DNA of 34,812 bases from Chlamydiota bacterium (GTDB taxonomy: Bacteria > Auribacterota > JACPWU01): positions 1 to 34,812 of the forward strand of contig JACOUC010000023.1 of NCBI GenBank assembly GCA_016178055.1, given 5' to 3'. The notes under the pieces were generated by a model, which worked only from the letters and a program-made list of their open reading frames with translations, ran no database searches and was not told the DNA's origin. Of this stretch, positions 14,734 to 24,424 are shown piece after piece. The position numbers were made by a program, and so were the translations under genes. Numbering within the stretch: position 1 is the first letter of the stretch; every line of letters starts with the position of its first letter.

Positions 14734-15996
14734 TTACGAAAGTCCCTGCATCAGTTTGATGAGGGGAAGAAACATCGCAATCACGATAAATCCAACGATG
14801 ACAGCCAAGGTAACAATGAGAAGGGGTTCTAAGACCGAGGTGAGCCCTTGGACGGTGACATCAATCTCTTCATCGTAGGTATCGGCAATTTTGACCAACA
14901 TTTCTGCAAGATTTCCTGTTTGTTCCCCAACATCGATCATTCCGGTCACCATGGGCGGAAATACCCGGCTCTCTCGAAGGGGGCCTACAATGGATTCCCC
15001 CTCCCGAATGCTGTCATGCACCAAGGTGACGGCTTTGACCACCACTTCATTGCCGATGGTATCTCGAACAATGGTCAGTGCCTTTAGGATGGGAACGCCA
15101 CTTGAAATCAATGTTCCAAGGGTTCTTGAAAATCGGGCAATAGCAATTTTTCGAATAATCTCTCCGAAAATGGGTAGATGTAATTTAGTTTGATCTAATC
15201 GAAATTTTCCTTTCTGCGTTCGATTGACCAATTTTAAAATGGTGATGAGAAGAGAAAAGGCCAAGATAAAAAGATACCAGCGTCTCTTTGTGAAATCGCT
15301 GATGCCAATCATGATCTTGGTCAGAGTGGGAAGATCAATGTCCAGTTCGAGAAAGATGTCTGCAAATTTTGGAATGATGACGGTCACAAGAAAGGTCACA
15401 ATTGCAAAAGCAAAGATAAGAACGAGGGTGGGGTAAATCATGGCTGACTTAATTTTGGCTTTCAGGCGTTGGCTTTTCTCCATGAATTCTGCTAGCCGGT
15501 TCAAAACCTCATCAAGAATACCCCCCGCTTCTCCTGCACGCACCATGCTCGAATAAAGTTTTGAAAAGGTCTTCGGGTGTCTTCCGAGGGATTCTGAAAA
15601 TGTACTTCCTCCTTCGACAGAATCGGCCAAAGACCTGATCAGGTCTTTGAAGGTCTTATTTTTTTCCTGCTCTGTCAAAAGGTGAAGACATTTTAGAATA
15701 GGAAGACCCGCATCGATTAAGACCGCCAGTTGACGGGTGAAAAGGGTGAGTGCCTTGGGTCGGATCTTTCCCCTGAATAGTTTTTTTAAGAATGAAGGTC
15801 GTCCCTCTTTTTCTTGGGTTTGAGGGGCGAGGCTCATGGATTCAGGAGCCACAGACTCTGAGGCTTCGGTTACGTTGAGAGGATAGAGACCCTTACCTCT
15901 TAATAGGTTAATGGCATTTAAGGTGTTATCGGCACTCAAAGATCCTTTGAGCTGTTTACCTTCTGCATTGGTGGCAACATAGTTGAATTTTGGCAT
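14734..15996 (-). CDS. pilC: Type IV pilus / type II secretion inner-membrane platform protein
   Basis: The 420-residue protein is of the GspF/PilC family. It forms the inner-membrane platform that couples motor ATPases to pilin assembly. Visible are the N-terminal FNYVATNAEGKQLKGSL segment, two homologous cytoplasmic domains (TRQLAVLIDAGLPILKCL and SRTLGTLISSGVPILKAL), and three long hydrophobic helices, including the last (LEPLLIVTLAVIVGFIVIAM). ATG 15996 overlaps the upstream gene's TAA by one base (TAATG), showing translational coupling to pilB. Length is normal for the family. No pilin, pilM-Q or prepilin peptidase genes are in the window. Confidence 0.93.
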   Translation of the reverse strand: MPKFNYVATNAEGKQLKGSLSADNTLNAINLLRGKGLYPLNVTEASESVAPESMSLAPQTQEKEGRPSFLKKLFRGKIRPKALTLFTRQLAVLIDAGLPILKCLHLLTEQEKNKTFKDLIRSLADSVEGGSTFSESLGRHPKTFSKLYSSMVRAGEAGGILDEVLNRLAEFMEKSQRLKAKIKSAMIYPTLVLIFAFAIVTFLVTVIIPKFADIFLELDIDLPTLTKIMIGISDFTKRRWYLFILAFSLLITILKLVNRTQKGKFRLDQTKLHLPIFGEIIRKIAIARFSRTLGTLISSGVPILKALTIVRDTIGNEVVVKAVTLVHDSIREGESIVGPLRESRVFPPMVTGMIDVGEQTGNLAEMLVKIADTYDEEIDVTVQGLTSVLEPLLIVTLAVIVGFIVIAMFLPLIKLMQGLS

Positions 15997-17702
15997 TATG
16001 TTTCCTTTGCAATTTCTTCAAAAGTTGTGATTCCATCATAGAGCTTAAGAAGTGCATCTTCCCTCAAGGTGCGCATTCCGGTCTCGCGAGCTTTTTGTTT
16101 AATGAGAGAAGAAGGAGCTCTCTCTAAAATAAGTTCTCGAATCGGTTCAGAAATTCTTAATATCTCAAAAATAGCCGATCGGCCCTTGTAACCGGTGTTG
16201 TTACATTTTGAACATCCCTGTCCTCGATAAAATGTAATGCCTTCGATGTCCTTTTGAGAAAGATGCAATTGCTCGAGTAAATCTAGAGAAAGGGTGACGG
16301 GTTCCTTACATTCTGTGCAGACCTTGCGGACCAAACGCTGGGCAACAGCGGCGATCAAGGTTGAACTAATCAAAAAGGGTTCTGCCCCCATATCGGTCAA
16401 ACGTGCAATGCACCCTGCGGCATCATTGGTGTGAAGGGTTGTAAAGACCAAATGACCTGTTAAGGAGGCCTGGATGGCAATTTGAGCGGTTTCAAGGTCT
16501 CTGATTTCTCCCACCATGATTCGGTCAGGGTCTTGCCGTAAAATGCTTCTCAGGCATCGGGCGAAGGTAAGGCCAATTTCGCTTTTGATGGCAATTTGCA
16601 TGATTCCATCAATTTCATATTCGATCGGGTCTTCGGTCGTAATGATTTTGGCATCAATGGTATTAATTTTTTTAAGAGATGAATAGAGTGTGGTTGTTTT
16701 TCCTGAACCGGTAGGACCTGTGACAATGATAATGCCATTGGGCTTTTCAATCATTTCTTCCATAATCTTTAAATGGTCTTCGGCCAGGCCCAATTGACTC
16801 AGTTCAAGTGAGACGACCGTTTTATCCAAGACTCTCATCACAACGCTTTCACCAAATTGAGTGGGAAGGGTTGAAACTCTTAGATCGATATGGCGACCCG
16901 CGATATTCAATTGGATACGGCCGTCTTGAGGAAGGCGCCTTTCCGCGATGTTCATATCCGCCATGACTTTAATTCTGGAGGTAAGGGCCAAGGCAAGCCG
17001 TTTGGGGGGAGGGACCATTTCATACAAGGTTCCATCCACACGATAACGCACTTTGAACTCTGTTTCGAAAGGCTCAAAATGGATATCACTCGCCCGGTCT
17101 TTAATAGCTTGAATCAATATCAGATTAAGGAGTTTAACGACAGGGGCTTCCCGAGCCAATTCTTTGAGGTTCCCAACATCCAGCGTCTCTGTGTCGCTGA
17201 GATCCTCTCCCAAGGAAAGTTCGGTTTGCATTTCTCCCAGTAAACTTTCAATCGATTCATCCGCTTGGCCATAATATTTATCGATGGCATAGACCATATC
17301 TTCTTCATTGCTCATGGCCCCCTTAATCTCATATCCCAGAAGAAATCGTAGATCGTCTAAAACATCTGGGTTGAGGGGGTCCGCCATGGCAATGGTCAGA
17401 AGTCCTTCTTTAAGTCTCAAGGGGACAATGCCATACAGTTTGGCCGTCGATGAATTGACACTTTTGATAACCTCCGGAGGAATCTCCATCTCCCTTAAGG
17501 AGACCTTTTCCATGTCAAGTTGCTCACCTAAGGCTGATAAAATCTCATCTTCAGAGAGAAATCCAAAATTAATAAGAACATGGCCCAGAGACTTTCCTGT
17601 GCGTAAATGTTCTTCATGAGCTTCATCCAATTGCTGTTGGGTGACCAGCCCTTTCTCTAGAAGAATGCGATCTAAATAACTTAAATGAAAATGTTCATTC
17701 AT
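15996..17702 (-). CDS. pilB: GspE/PilB-type assembly ATPase
   Basis: This 568-residue hexameric extension ATPase has an N-terminal GspE_N (MshEN-like) domain from about 5 to 150, then the core. Core motifs are [15 protein letters not shown], Walker [10 protein letters not shown], the Asp box ITTEDPIEY, Walker [13 protein letters not shown], and the His box [13 protein letters not shown]. The tetracysteine zinc motif CTEC...CSKC follows, and a C-terminal TLREDALLK segment ends the protein. It overlaps pilT upstream (ATGA) and pilC downstream (TAATG), giving a compact pilT-pilB-pilC unit. A second GspE-like protein is encoded just upstream of pilT, so which is the main extension motor cannot be decided. 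Confidence 0.93.
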   Translation of the reverse strand: MNEHFHLSYLDRILLEKGLVTQQQLDEAHEEHLRTGKSLGHVLINFGFLSEDEILSALGEQLDMEKVSLREMEIPPEVIKSVNSSTAKLYGIVPLRLKEGLLTIAMADPLNPDVLDDLRFLLGYEIKGAMSNEEDMVYAIDKYYGQADESIESLLGEMQTELSLGEDLSDTETLDVGNLKELAREAPVVKLLNLILIQAIKDRASDIHFEPFETEFKVRYRVDGTLYEMVPPPKRLALALTSRIKVMADMNIAERRLPQDGRIQLNIAGRHIDLRVSTLPTQFGESVVMRVLDKTVVSLELSQLGLAEDHLKIMEEMIEKPNGIIIVTGPTGSGKTTTLYSSLKKINTIDAKIITTEDPIEYEIDGIMQIAIKSEIGLTFARCLRSILRQDPDRIMVGEIRDLETAQIAIQASLTGHLVFTTLHTNDAAGCIARLTDMGAEPFLISSTLIAAVAQRLVRKVCTECKEPVTLSLDLLEQLHLSQKDIEGITFYRGQGCSKCNNTGYKGRSAIFEILRISEPIRELILERAPSSLIKQKARETGMRTLREDALLKLYDGITTFEEIAKET

Positions 17703-18787
17703 CTTATCTTTGCTCGTCCTTGTCCTTTGGCCTCTTCTTCAAATTTTTCGCGGATTTGATCTAAGAAATAGGCTTTGGAAATCATGCTATCATAGCTGAT
17801 GAGTTTTCGTTGATAAAGTTGAGCCAGGTGAGCATCCATTGTGATCATGCCATATTTTGCTCCTGTTTGAATATCTGACGTAATGCGATAGGTTTTATTA
17901 TCCCGAATGAGGTTTTTAATAGAGGGGGTTACAGTCATAATTTCAAAAGCAGCCACTCTTCCTTTCCCGTCCATTTTAGGTAAAAGCAATTGAGAAATCA
18001 CAGCCTCGAGAGAAGAAGATAACTGGGCTCGAATCTGTTCTTGCTGGTTGACTGGAAAGGCATCGATGATTCGATTGACGGTTTGAGCGGCCCCTGTGGT
18101 GTGAAGGGTTGCAAAGACTAAATGTCCGGTTTCAGCCGCTGTAATGGCTGCTTCCATCGTTTGTAAATCCCTCATTTCTCCAATGAGAATTACATCGGGA
18201 TCCATTCTCAAACCCCGCACAATGGCCTCTAAAAAGGTAGGGACATCGACTCCCACCTCTCTTTGAGTCACCAAGCTTTTCTTATGTTGATGATAATATT
18301 CAATGGGGTCTTCGACCGTCAGAATATGAACACCCCTTTCCAGATTGATGCTATCAATCATAGAGGCCAGTGTGGTTGTTTTCCCTGACCCTGTTGGACC
18401 TGTGACGAGAACAAGACCCCGAGGTTTATAAAGAAGTTCTTTGATCATGGGATTAAATCCAATTTCCTCAAGGCTTAATATTCTGGAGGGAATGACGCGA
18501 AGTGCCATGCCATAAAATCCCTTCTGACGATAGATGCTGACACGAAATCGGGCCTTTTCTCCAAAGGCGAATCCAAAATCAGCGCCTCCATTTTTCCTCA
18601 GTTTTTCTAAGTGATCCTCTGAGGCAACACCTCGAATGAGCCTTTCAGTATCCTCCGGTAGAAGCGGGTCTGTTTCCAAAGGAACCAGAATACCATGAAG
18701 ACGAATATAGGGTGGGGTTCCTACCATCAAATGAAGATCGGAGGCATTTTCATCAATCACAATATTTAATAAATCAGTCATTTCCAT
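17699..18787 (-). CDS. pilT: Twitching motility retraction ATPase
   Basis: The 362-residue protein matches PilT, the hexameric ATPase that disassembles type IV pili. Landmarks are an N-terminal PAS-like domain with [12 protein letters not shown], Walker [10 protein letters not shown], Asp box [15 protein letters not shown], Walker [13 protein letters not shown], His box [16 protein letters not shown], and the PilT-specific AIRAQL-type segment ([18 protein letters not shown], where AIRNQLA is usual) in the retraction motif region. There is no zinc tetracysteine, as expected. Its TGA overlaps the pilB ATG. The presence of a retraction motor argues for a type IV pilus rather than a pure type II secretion system. 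Confidence 0.93.
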   Translation of the reverse strand: MEMTDLLNIVIDENASDLHLMVGTPPYIRLHGILVPLETDPLLPEDTERLIRGVASEDHLEKLRKNGGADFGFAFGEKARFRVSIYRQKGFYGMALRVIPSRILSLEEIGFNPMIKELLYKPRGLVLVTGPTGSGKTTTLASMIDSINLERGVHILTVEDPIEYYHQHKKSLVTQREVGVDVPTFLEAIVRGLRMDPDVILIGEMRDLQTMEAAITAAETGHLVFATLHTTGAAQTVNRIIDAFPVNQQEQIRAQLSSSLEAVISQLLLPKMDGKGRVAAFEIMTVTPSIKNLIRDNKTYRITSDIQTGAKYGMITMDAHLAQLYQRKLISYDSMISKAYFLDQIREKFEEEAKGQGRAKIR

Positions 18788-18803
18788 AAAACCCCCCTTT
18801 TAA

Positions 18804-18896
18804 ATTTCGGATTTCGGATCTCGGATCTCGAATTTCGAATTGAACAAATCCATACATTTAAAAATACGAAATCCAAAATCCGAGATCCGAAATAGT
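18804..18896. repeat. Fold-back 'TTTCGGATCTCGGATC' word repeat
   Basis: Between the second ATPase gene and pilT, the words TTTCGGATTTCGGATCTCGG (18804-18840) face their complements CGAAATCCAAAATCCGAGAT (18865-18894). This forms an inverted pair of a third vocabulary. It would lie as a hairpin in the pil operon mRNA. Confidence 0.7.
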
Positions 18897-18897
18897 T

Positions 18898-20598
18898 TCA
18901 TTCCTCATCTCCAGCTGTAATGCGGTAAACCTCTTCTAAAGTGGTAAGGCCCGCTAAAATCTTTTGGATGCCATCTTCCCTTAAGGTCCTCATTCCAATC
19001 TCTCGGCCGCGTTTTCTAATTTCTGAGCTCGGGGCTTTTTGATAAATCAACTGGCGAAGGCTATCATCCATCGTCAAAAGTTCCATGATTCCAATCCGAC
19101 CCCGGTAGCCTACCCCACTACAGTTTTGACAGCCTTTGGGACGATAGAAATGGGCGTCTTTCAATTTTTCAGGTGGAATTTTAATGAGCTTTAAATGAGC
19201 TCGAGGAGGGTCAAAGAGCTCTTTACATTTAGGACACAGAACGCGAATGAGCCTTTGAGCCAAAACCCCCATCAGGCTTGAGGCGACCAGAAATGGCTTA
19301 ATTCCTTGATCAGCGAGACGAGTGACCGCCCCAGGCGCATCATTGGTATGAAGGGTACTAAAAACCAGATGACCTGTCAGGGCTGCGTGAACAGCGATCT
19401 CAGCTGTTTCATGATCCCTGATTTCTCCAATCATAATCACATTGGGGGCCTGTCTTAAAATAGACCTGAGGACATTTGCAAAAGAAAGCCCGATCATTTC
19501 GTTCACCTGAACCTGATTGACGCCTGAGAGCTGGTATTCGACGGGATCTTCGACGGTAATGATTTTGCGATCAGGCCGGTTAATAGAGTTCAAACAGGCA
19601 TAAAGGGTTGTTGTCTTTCCACTGCCGGTAGGACCGGTAATGAGAAGAATGCCATTGGGTTGGCGGATCAGTTGTTCAAATCTTTTTTCATCGTCAGAAA
19701 CGAAACCCAGTTGACCCAGTCCCAGCAAAAGATTTGTTTTATCCAGAAGTCGCATCACAATGCTTTCCCCGTGATTAGAAGGGATGGTTGAGACTCTCAA
19801 ATCAATTTGTTTCCCCATCAGACTCATCTTGATGCGGCCATCTTGGGGAAGGCGTCGTTCTGCAATACTCATGTTGGCCATGATTTTAATGCGTGAAAGG
19901 ATAGAGGGCTGAAGTCGCTTCGGAGGACTTTGAACTTCTTGTAAAACCCCATCAATGCGGTAGCGAACTCGAAATTTTCTTTCAAGCGGTTCCAAATGAA
20001 TGTCGCTGGCCCTATTTTTAAAAGCTTCTAAAACCAGAAGGTTCACCAATTTTACAATAGGGGCATCCGGATCCTCTTCCCCTTCCTCAGGGGAAGCATC
20101 TTTATCCAGAAAGCTAATTTCTGTATCCTTAAATTCGTTCAGCATTGCATCAACGGTTTCTTCAGAGACCCCATAATACTGGTTCAAGGCTTTTTCAAAA
20201 TCTTCAGGATCTGCCAGAACGCTGACAATATTTTTTCTTAAGAGATAATGAAGATTATCAATCGCCTCAATATCAAAAGGGTCTAAGACGGCAACCTTGA
20301 TGGTGTCGTCGAGCGCTTCTAGAGGGATGACTTTATAGCGGCGTGCGACAGAGGGGTCGAGAAGGTGAAGGATTTCTTTAGTAATTTCATGTTTTTGAAA
20401 GTTAAAAATTTCTAGTCCAAGTTCTTTGGCGACCAACTCTAGGATATGTTTTTTTTGGACAAATCCCATTTCGCAAAGTGCGTCTAAAAGGGTTTTCTTA
20501 ACAATTTTTGAAAACTCTTGAGCCTTTTGAATCTCTTCAAGTGAAATGAGTCCTTCTTTTGATAAAAGATCCATTACTTGGGACTCGTTTTTGAACAT
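18898..20598 (-). CDS. Second GspE/PilB-type assembly ATPase
   Basis: This 566-residue paralogue of the ATPase at 15996-17702 has the same architecture. An N-terminal MshEN-like domain is followed by [15 protein letters not shown], Walker [19 protein letters not shown], Walker B APNVIMIGEIRD and His box TGHLVFSTLHTNDAPG. The tetracysteine CPKC...CQNC and a C-terminal TLREDG segment complete it. Catalytic residues look intact, so it is not a degenerate copy. The DP preceding Walker B is AP here (QAPNVIMIG rather than QDPDRIMVG). It heads the pilus gene cluster, separated from pilT by 110 nt of fold-back repeat. It may be a GspE for a parallel type II secretion system or an alternative pilus motor. 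Confidence 0.9.
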   Translation of the reverse strand: MFKNESQVMDLLSKEGLISLEEIQKAQEFSKIVKKTLLDALCEMGFVQKKHILELVAKELGLEIFNFQKHEITKEILHLLDPSVARRYKVIPLEALDDTIKVAVLDPFDIEAIDNLHYLLRKNIVSVLADPEDFEKALNQYYGVSEETVDAMLNEFKDTEISFLDKDASPEEGEEDPDAPIVKLVNLLVLEAFKNRASDIHLEPLERKFRVRYRIDGVLQEVQSPPKRLQPSILSRIKIMANMSIAERRLPQDGRIKMSLMGKQIDLRVSTIPSNHGESIVMRLLDKTNLLLGLGQLGFVSDDEKRFEQLIRQPNGILLITGPTGSGKTTTLYACLNSINRPDRKIITVEDPVEYQLSGVNQVQVNEMIGLSFANVLRSILRQAPNVIMIGEIRDHETAEIAVHAALTGHLVFSTLHTNDAPGAVTRLADQGIKPFLVASSLMGVLAQRLIRVLCPKCKELFDPPRAHLKLIKIPPEKLKDAHFYRPKGCQNCSGVGYRGRIGIMELLTMDDSLRQLIYQKAPSSEIRKRGREIGMRTLREDGIQKILAGLTTLEEVYRITAGDEE

Positions 20599-20687
20599 TT
20601 AAATCTCCATAATGAATGAAAAACAATTAAAAGTTAAAAATTAAAAATGGAAAATAATGATGAAAATAACGTTCAGCTAACTCTTCG

Positions 20688-21992
20688 TCAAGATGAAACC
20701 GTGCTTTCATTTTCCCTCTTTGCAATTTCCAAGAGATTTTCCTTTGAGAAAATCTTAAAATCAACTTGGGTGAGTTGATGAGCTAATTTTGTTTTGTGAA
20801 AACGATTTTGAAGATCATCGGTTAAATTTTTTTCCATTTTTTTGGAAAGATCAGTCCATTTACATTCGGCTACTAAATGTCGTTGATTTTCTTTTTGAAA
20901 AGAAACCAGATCTAGTTCTACATCATCTTCCCAATAGCGGGCTCCTCCATAGGATTGGCGGCAGAAAATTTCCCATTGTTTAGAGGTGTGAAGATGAATG
21001 AGGTTCTTTTTTTCCTGCAAGCGGATTTGATTCCATCTGCCTCTGGCAGGAAGATAGGTTCCGTAATAAAAGGACAGGACGGGATCTTGGATGCTATAAA
21101 GAACCTTTTTTGTTGTTCGAACCGACTCCCCGAAAGGTAACTCTCTTGAAATAAGATTTACATCTAGTAAAAGGGCAAGGGGTCTGGAAAGATTTCCATG
21201 AACGGTTCCAATTCTAGCGCCAATTTCACTAGGTTTTGACACCCCTCGTCCAACGAGATCTAGAATGGCTTTGGGAATCGTTCCCGTGATGCCTTCATCC
21301 TGGATTAAATGCTTTGGCTCTTCTGAAAGAATGGCCGCAGGTTCAAAATAAAGCATTTCCGCTTGGTCAATCGGGGATCCTTTTGACATGAGTTTCCAGT
21401 AATGGGGAACTCCTCCCACTAGCGAGTAGCGCTCAAAGGAAGTCGGATCATGAAGGGGATAGTTTAAAGCCTTACAAAACCAGCGAAAGGGCATCGGCTC
21501 TAAATGAATGTGAAGAGAAGCACGGCCATAGAGAGGGGAAGCCTGATTTAGAAATTGAGTATAGAGCATGGATTGGGAAGATCCAGATACCCATAGAAAG
21601 GTTTTTTTATGGGGGAGTTCATGATCAATCCATTTTTGCAAGAGACTTGCAAGGCTAGGATCGCTCTCGATCCAGTATGGAAATTCGTCGAAGACCAATA
21701 TATTTGGGAGAGTTTCCTTTGAAAGAAGAGTAAAAAATTCATTCCATGTCTTAGGAATTATTTGGCGAAAGAGAGGAAACTGAGATTTCATTTCTTCTGT
21801 TAGGTGAAGCAACTGCTGCTGAGGTTCTCCTTCAACCGCTTGATGGTAGAATCCTTGTTCTTCTTCGCATAGCTTGACCAGAAAGGCGCTTTTTCCAATT
21901 CTCCGTCGCCCGGTGATATAGCCAAAGCCTGTTTGGTGGGCGAAGCGTTTGGCTTTTAAAAACTCTTGTTCTCTATCCCAGAAGTTGTTCAT
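20688..21992 (-). CDS. AAA/STAND-type ATPase with C-terminal DUF234 nuclease-like domain
   Basis: The 434-residue protein resembles the archaeal-type ATPase family (PF01637 plus DUF234). Walker A is GRRRIGKSAFL at about residue 29, Walker B ILVFDEFPY at about 120, and a sensor-like VSGSSQSML follows. A winged-helix region has KPSEIGARIGT and LARPL-type sequence (GNLSRPLALL). The C-terminal domain holds WEDDVELDLV and HLVAECKWTD, a D...ECK pattern like PD-(D/E)XK nucleases. The biological role is unknown, and these genes move often between genomes. Palindromic sites directly upstream suggest self-regulation. It is unrelated in function to the pilus genes that follow. Confidence 0.8.
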   Translation of the reverse strand: MNNFWDREQEFLKAKRFAHQTGFGYITGRRRIGKSAFLVKLCEEEQGFYHQAVEGEPQQQLLHLTEEMKSQFPLFRQIIPKTWNEFFTLLSKETLPNILVFDEFPYWIESDPSLASLLQKWIDHELPHKKTFLWVSGSSQSMLYTQFLNQASPLYGRASLHIHLEPMPFRWFCKALNYPLHDPTSFERYSLVGGVPHYWKLMSKGSPIDQAEMLYFEPAAILSEEPKHLIQDEGITGTIPKAILDLVGRGVSKPSEIGARIGTVHGNLSRPLALLLDVNLISRELPFGESVRTTKKVLYSIQDPVLSFYYGTYLPARGRWNQIRLQEKKNLIHLHTSKQWEIFCRQSYGGARYWEDDVELDLVSFQKENQRHLVAECKWTDLSKKMEKNLTDDLQNRFHKTKLAHQLTQVDFKIFSKENLLEIAKRENESTVSS

Positions 21993-21998
21993 AAATTA

Positions 21999-22055
21999 TT
22001 ATGCTTTAAAAACATGATGTTTGTAAAGCATTATGTTTTATAAACATCATATTTA
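21999..22055 (-). promoter_or_regulatory. Palindrome cluster upstream of the DUF234 ATPase
   Basis: The short region before ATG 21992 contains repeated AAACAT/ATGTTT half-sites arranged as overlapping palindromes: AAACATGATGTTT near 22010-22022 and ATGTTTTATAAACAT near 22034-22048. Such spacing suits a dimeric repressor. The regulator is not known; the ATPase's own winged-helix domain is a candidate. Confidence 0.4.
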
Positions 22056-22064
22056 AACTTTTGT

Positions 22065-22733
22065 CTATCGCGAGAGAATTCTTCTCATGCAGTCTCCGGT
22101 ATTGTCTGCATGATCCGCAATCTCTCCCACTTGCTTGATCACGGTCATCAAAAAATAAATGTTCATGGGGTTCATTTGACTTTCGATCGAAAAAAGTTTT
22201 TCTAGGAAAGCCTGCTGGAGGGAATCGGTTTCCCATTCTTTTTTTTGCACCGCTTCAATGAGATCGTGAATTTCACGAATCATTTTTTCTGAAGAATCTT
22301 CTTCCAGGCGGATCAATTTTTCACTGGCTTGAGAGATGAGGATAAAAACTGTTGAGACCTCTGTGACCATCTGACTTAACAGGCTTCCAAATTCCTTAGG
22401 GATTTCCGTTTTTCGAACGGCCAGGAGGAGAGCCACTTCTTCGCACGCATCTGCAATGTTATCCTGCTCCTTAAGGAGGGCTAAAATATCTGCTCTATGG
22501 ATGGAAGTAAAGAGGCTTTTTGAAAGCTGATCACGGATTCTTTTCTTGATTTCATCTGCGGTATGTTCTTCTTTCGAAATTTCTTTTGCAATTGATTTAA
22601 TCTCATCCTGGTGTCCCTCGAGAACGGCCTTCATCAAAGGAGTCAGGAGTTCAACACAATCTTTTACCTTAAGCATATGCTCTCGCAAAGGCCCCAGCGG
22701 AGAACGTCCGAATAAACCTCCTAGAATTTTCAC
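22065..22733 (-). CDS. PhoU-like / DUF47 family phosphate-transport accessory protein
   Basis: The 222-residue all-helical protein belongs to the TIGR00153/DUF47 family (PhoU-like). Typical blocks are FGRSPLGPLREHM at the N-terminus, the metal-ligand-like EEHTADEIKKRIRDQL, FTSIHRADILALLKEQDNIAD, and the C-terminal KQVGEIADHADNTGDCMRRIL. Members usually accompany Pit or Na/Pi phosphate transporters and are thought to modulate them. Here it lies 92 nt downstream of a Na/Pi cotransporter gene on the same strand, which supports that role. Length is normal. Confidence 0.88.
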   Translation of the reverse strand: MKILGGLFGRSPLGPLREHMLKVKDCVELLTPLMKAVLEGHQDEIKSIAKEISKEEHTADEIKKRIRDQLSKSLFTSIHRADILALLKEQDNIADACEEVALLLAVRKTEIPKEFGSLLSQMVTEVSTVFILISQASEKLIRLEEDSSEKMIREIHDLIEAVQKKEWETDSLQQAFLEKLFSIESQMNPMNIYFLMTVIKQVGEIADHADNTGDCMRRILSR

Positions 22734-22742
22734 TTGTAAATC

Positions 22743-22825
22743 TCCTGTTCTTATAACCCCTCCAACTTCCCTTATTCTAAGGGGAGAGCTCCCCTCTTAT
22801 TATAAGAGGGGAGGGGGGAGTTATT
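22743..22825. repeat. GC-rich palindromic repeat between phosphate genes
   Basis: The spacer contains the near-perfect palindrome CTCCCCTCTTAT/ATAAGAGGGGAG (22789-22813) flanked by further CCCCTCC/GGGGAGG words. A related stretch (CCCTCCCCTCAGTCCCCTCC) occurs in the coding frame at 33721. It could fold in the mRNA between the transporter and its accessory gene. Confidence 0.65.
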
Positions 22826-24418
22826 TCATATTCCGATCACCTTTATAAAATTAATGGCATGATCCACGATCCGGTCCAGATCCGTGATCAAATCAAGATA
22901 AATAGCGCTGGTTGCAATGGTCTCCCGAATCTCTTTTCTCAGCCTTTCCAGGTGAGAAAGGTGGAGTCGGGTCTTCCACTTTTTTGCTTCTTCACATTCC
23001 ATGAATATTTCATGGGCGAGCCCTTGATCTTGCTTGATAAAGGCCGCAAATGATTCCCGAAACAAATTATAAACCATTCGATGAAATTCTTCCAGTTCCC
23101 CCTGTCCTTCCAAAGAGAATTCTAAATCTTTTCGAATTTTTTTACGAGCAAGTTCTGCAAGGTCTTTACTGATGAGGTCCCCCACATGTTCTAATTGATC
23201 CATGGCATAAAGCAGTCTTAATTCATGTTCGGTTGCCTCCGTTCCAAATTTTGTAGTCACTTTTTGAATCAAAAAGCGTGTTAATTCAAAATTAAGAAGA
23301 TCTACTTCTTCATCGGCATCGACAATTTTTCTTAATATTTTTGGATCATTATCACGAAAAAGAGCGATGAGTTCAAAAATCATTTTCTCCACTCGATCGC
23401 CCATTTCAGAAACTCCTTTTTCAACTCCAGCCATACCCTCTTCACTTAAATTAAATGGTTCTTTTTTTGAAGGGGCATGAATGAGACGAGATAAGAGCCG
23501 AGCAGCCCATTTTGTTCCGGGAAGTAAGACAATCGAAGTGATGACATTAAAAAGAACATGGGCATTGGCAACAAATCGGGCTTGGACTCCTCCTTTTTCC
23601 CAAAAAAATTCAGTAAAAATTAAAACACATTTTTCGAACCATGAAAGGAAAGGAAGAATCATAAGGACGCCTACTATTTTCATTGAAAAATGTCCTAAAG
23701 AAAGCCGCCAGGCATTGGGCCCTCGTCCCGGGCTCGCCATCAGTGCAGTGACGCAGGTTCCTACATTGGCGCCTAGCATGGGTGGAATAGATGAAGAAAA
23801 AGACCAGGCGCCTTGGTTGACCAGCGTCATCACAATCACAATGGTTGCTGCGCTTGAATGGACTAAAGCGGTGAGAAATGCCCCGGCAAGAAAGCCCATC
23901 CAAAAAGAACTTCCTAAAAGGGATAAGCTCCCTTCAATCCAGGGGGTATCCTTTAAAAGTTGGACCGCTTGATTCATGAGTCCCATCCCGTAAAAAAGGA
24001 GGCTAAATCCAACCAGCCCCAGGGCGAAGGACTTCCATCGATCGCTCTCGAGCGACTTCATTCCCAAAAATCCAAGAGCCAAGGTTGCTAAAGCAACGCC
24101 TGTCCAATCAAAGGCAAGAACTTGAATGGTGAGTGTTGTCCCAATGTTAGCGCCCAGGAGCATGGTGAGTGCCTGGTCCAGATTGAGGAGAGAGCTGTTG
24201 ACAAAACTGATGAGCATGACCGAGATAGCGCTGGAGGATTGAAGTGTGATGGTTGCAATAGCTCCCAAGAAAAGGGCCCGCAGCCGATGGCGGCTCATCA
24301 AATTCAAAATCACACGTAATTTTTGTGCTGCAACTTTTTGCAGGCCCTCACTGACAAGATCCATCCCATAGAGAAAAAGGGATAGTCCTCCAATCAGTTT
24401 TAGAATAGGAAGAGTCAT
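22826..24418 (-). CDS. Na+/phosphate cotransporter family protein with PhoU domain
   Basis: The 530-residue protein has two inverted membrane halves of the Na/Pi cotransporter (NptA/SLC34-like) family. The first half carries TLQSSSAISVM (the QSSS motif), then GANIGTTLT. The second carries LVHSSAATIVIV and GANVGTCVTAL. In the second motif the usual Gln is His (HSSAA), which could alter the substrate site. From about residue 330 the protein becomes a cytoplasmic helical PhoU-like domain (EKMIFELIALFRDNDPK, MDQLEHVGDLISKDLAEL). It probably imports inorganic phosphate, or signals with it. The neighbouring PhoU-like gene supports this. Confidence 0.88.
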   Translation of the reverse strand: MTLPILKLIGGLSLFLYGMDLVSEGLQKVAAQKLRVILNLMSRHRLRALFLGAIATITLQSSSAISVMLISFVNSSLLNLDQALTMLLGANIGTTLTIQVLAFDWTGVALATLALGFLGMKSLESDRWKSFALGLVGFSLLFYGMGLMNQAVQLLKDTPWIEGSLSLLGSSFWMGFLAGAFLTALVHSSAATIVIVMTLVNQGAWSFSSSIPPMLGANVGTCVTALMASPGRGPNAWRLSLGHFSMKIVGVLMILPFLSWFEKCVLIFTEFFWEKGGVQARFVANAHVLFNVITSIVLLPGTKWAARLLSRLIHAPSKKEPFNLSEEGMAGVEKGVSEMGDRVEKMIFELIALFRDNDPKILRKIVDADEEVDLLNFELTRFLIQKVTTKFGTEATEHELRLLYAMDQLEHVGDLISKDLAELARKKIRKDLEFSLEGQGELEEFHRMVYNLFRESFAAFIKQDQGLAHEIFMECEEAKKWKTRLHLSHLERLRKEIRETIATSAIYLDLITDLDRIVDHAINFIKVIGI

Positions 24419-24424
24419 AGTTAT

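Noticed and set aside
23481-23972. A 163-codon plus-strand frame opposite the Na/Pi cotransporter
   Set aside because: It is a shadow of a clearly identified membrane protein gene.
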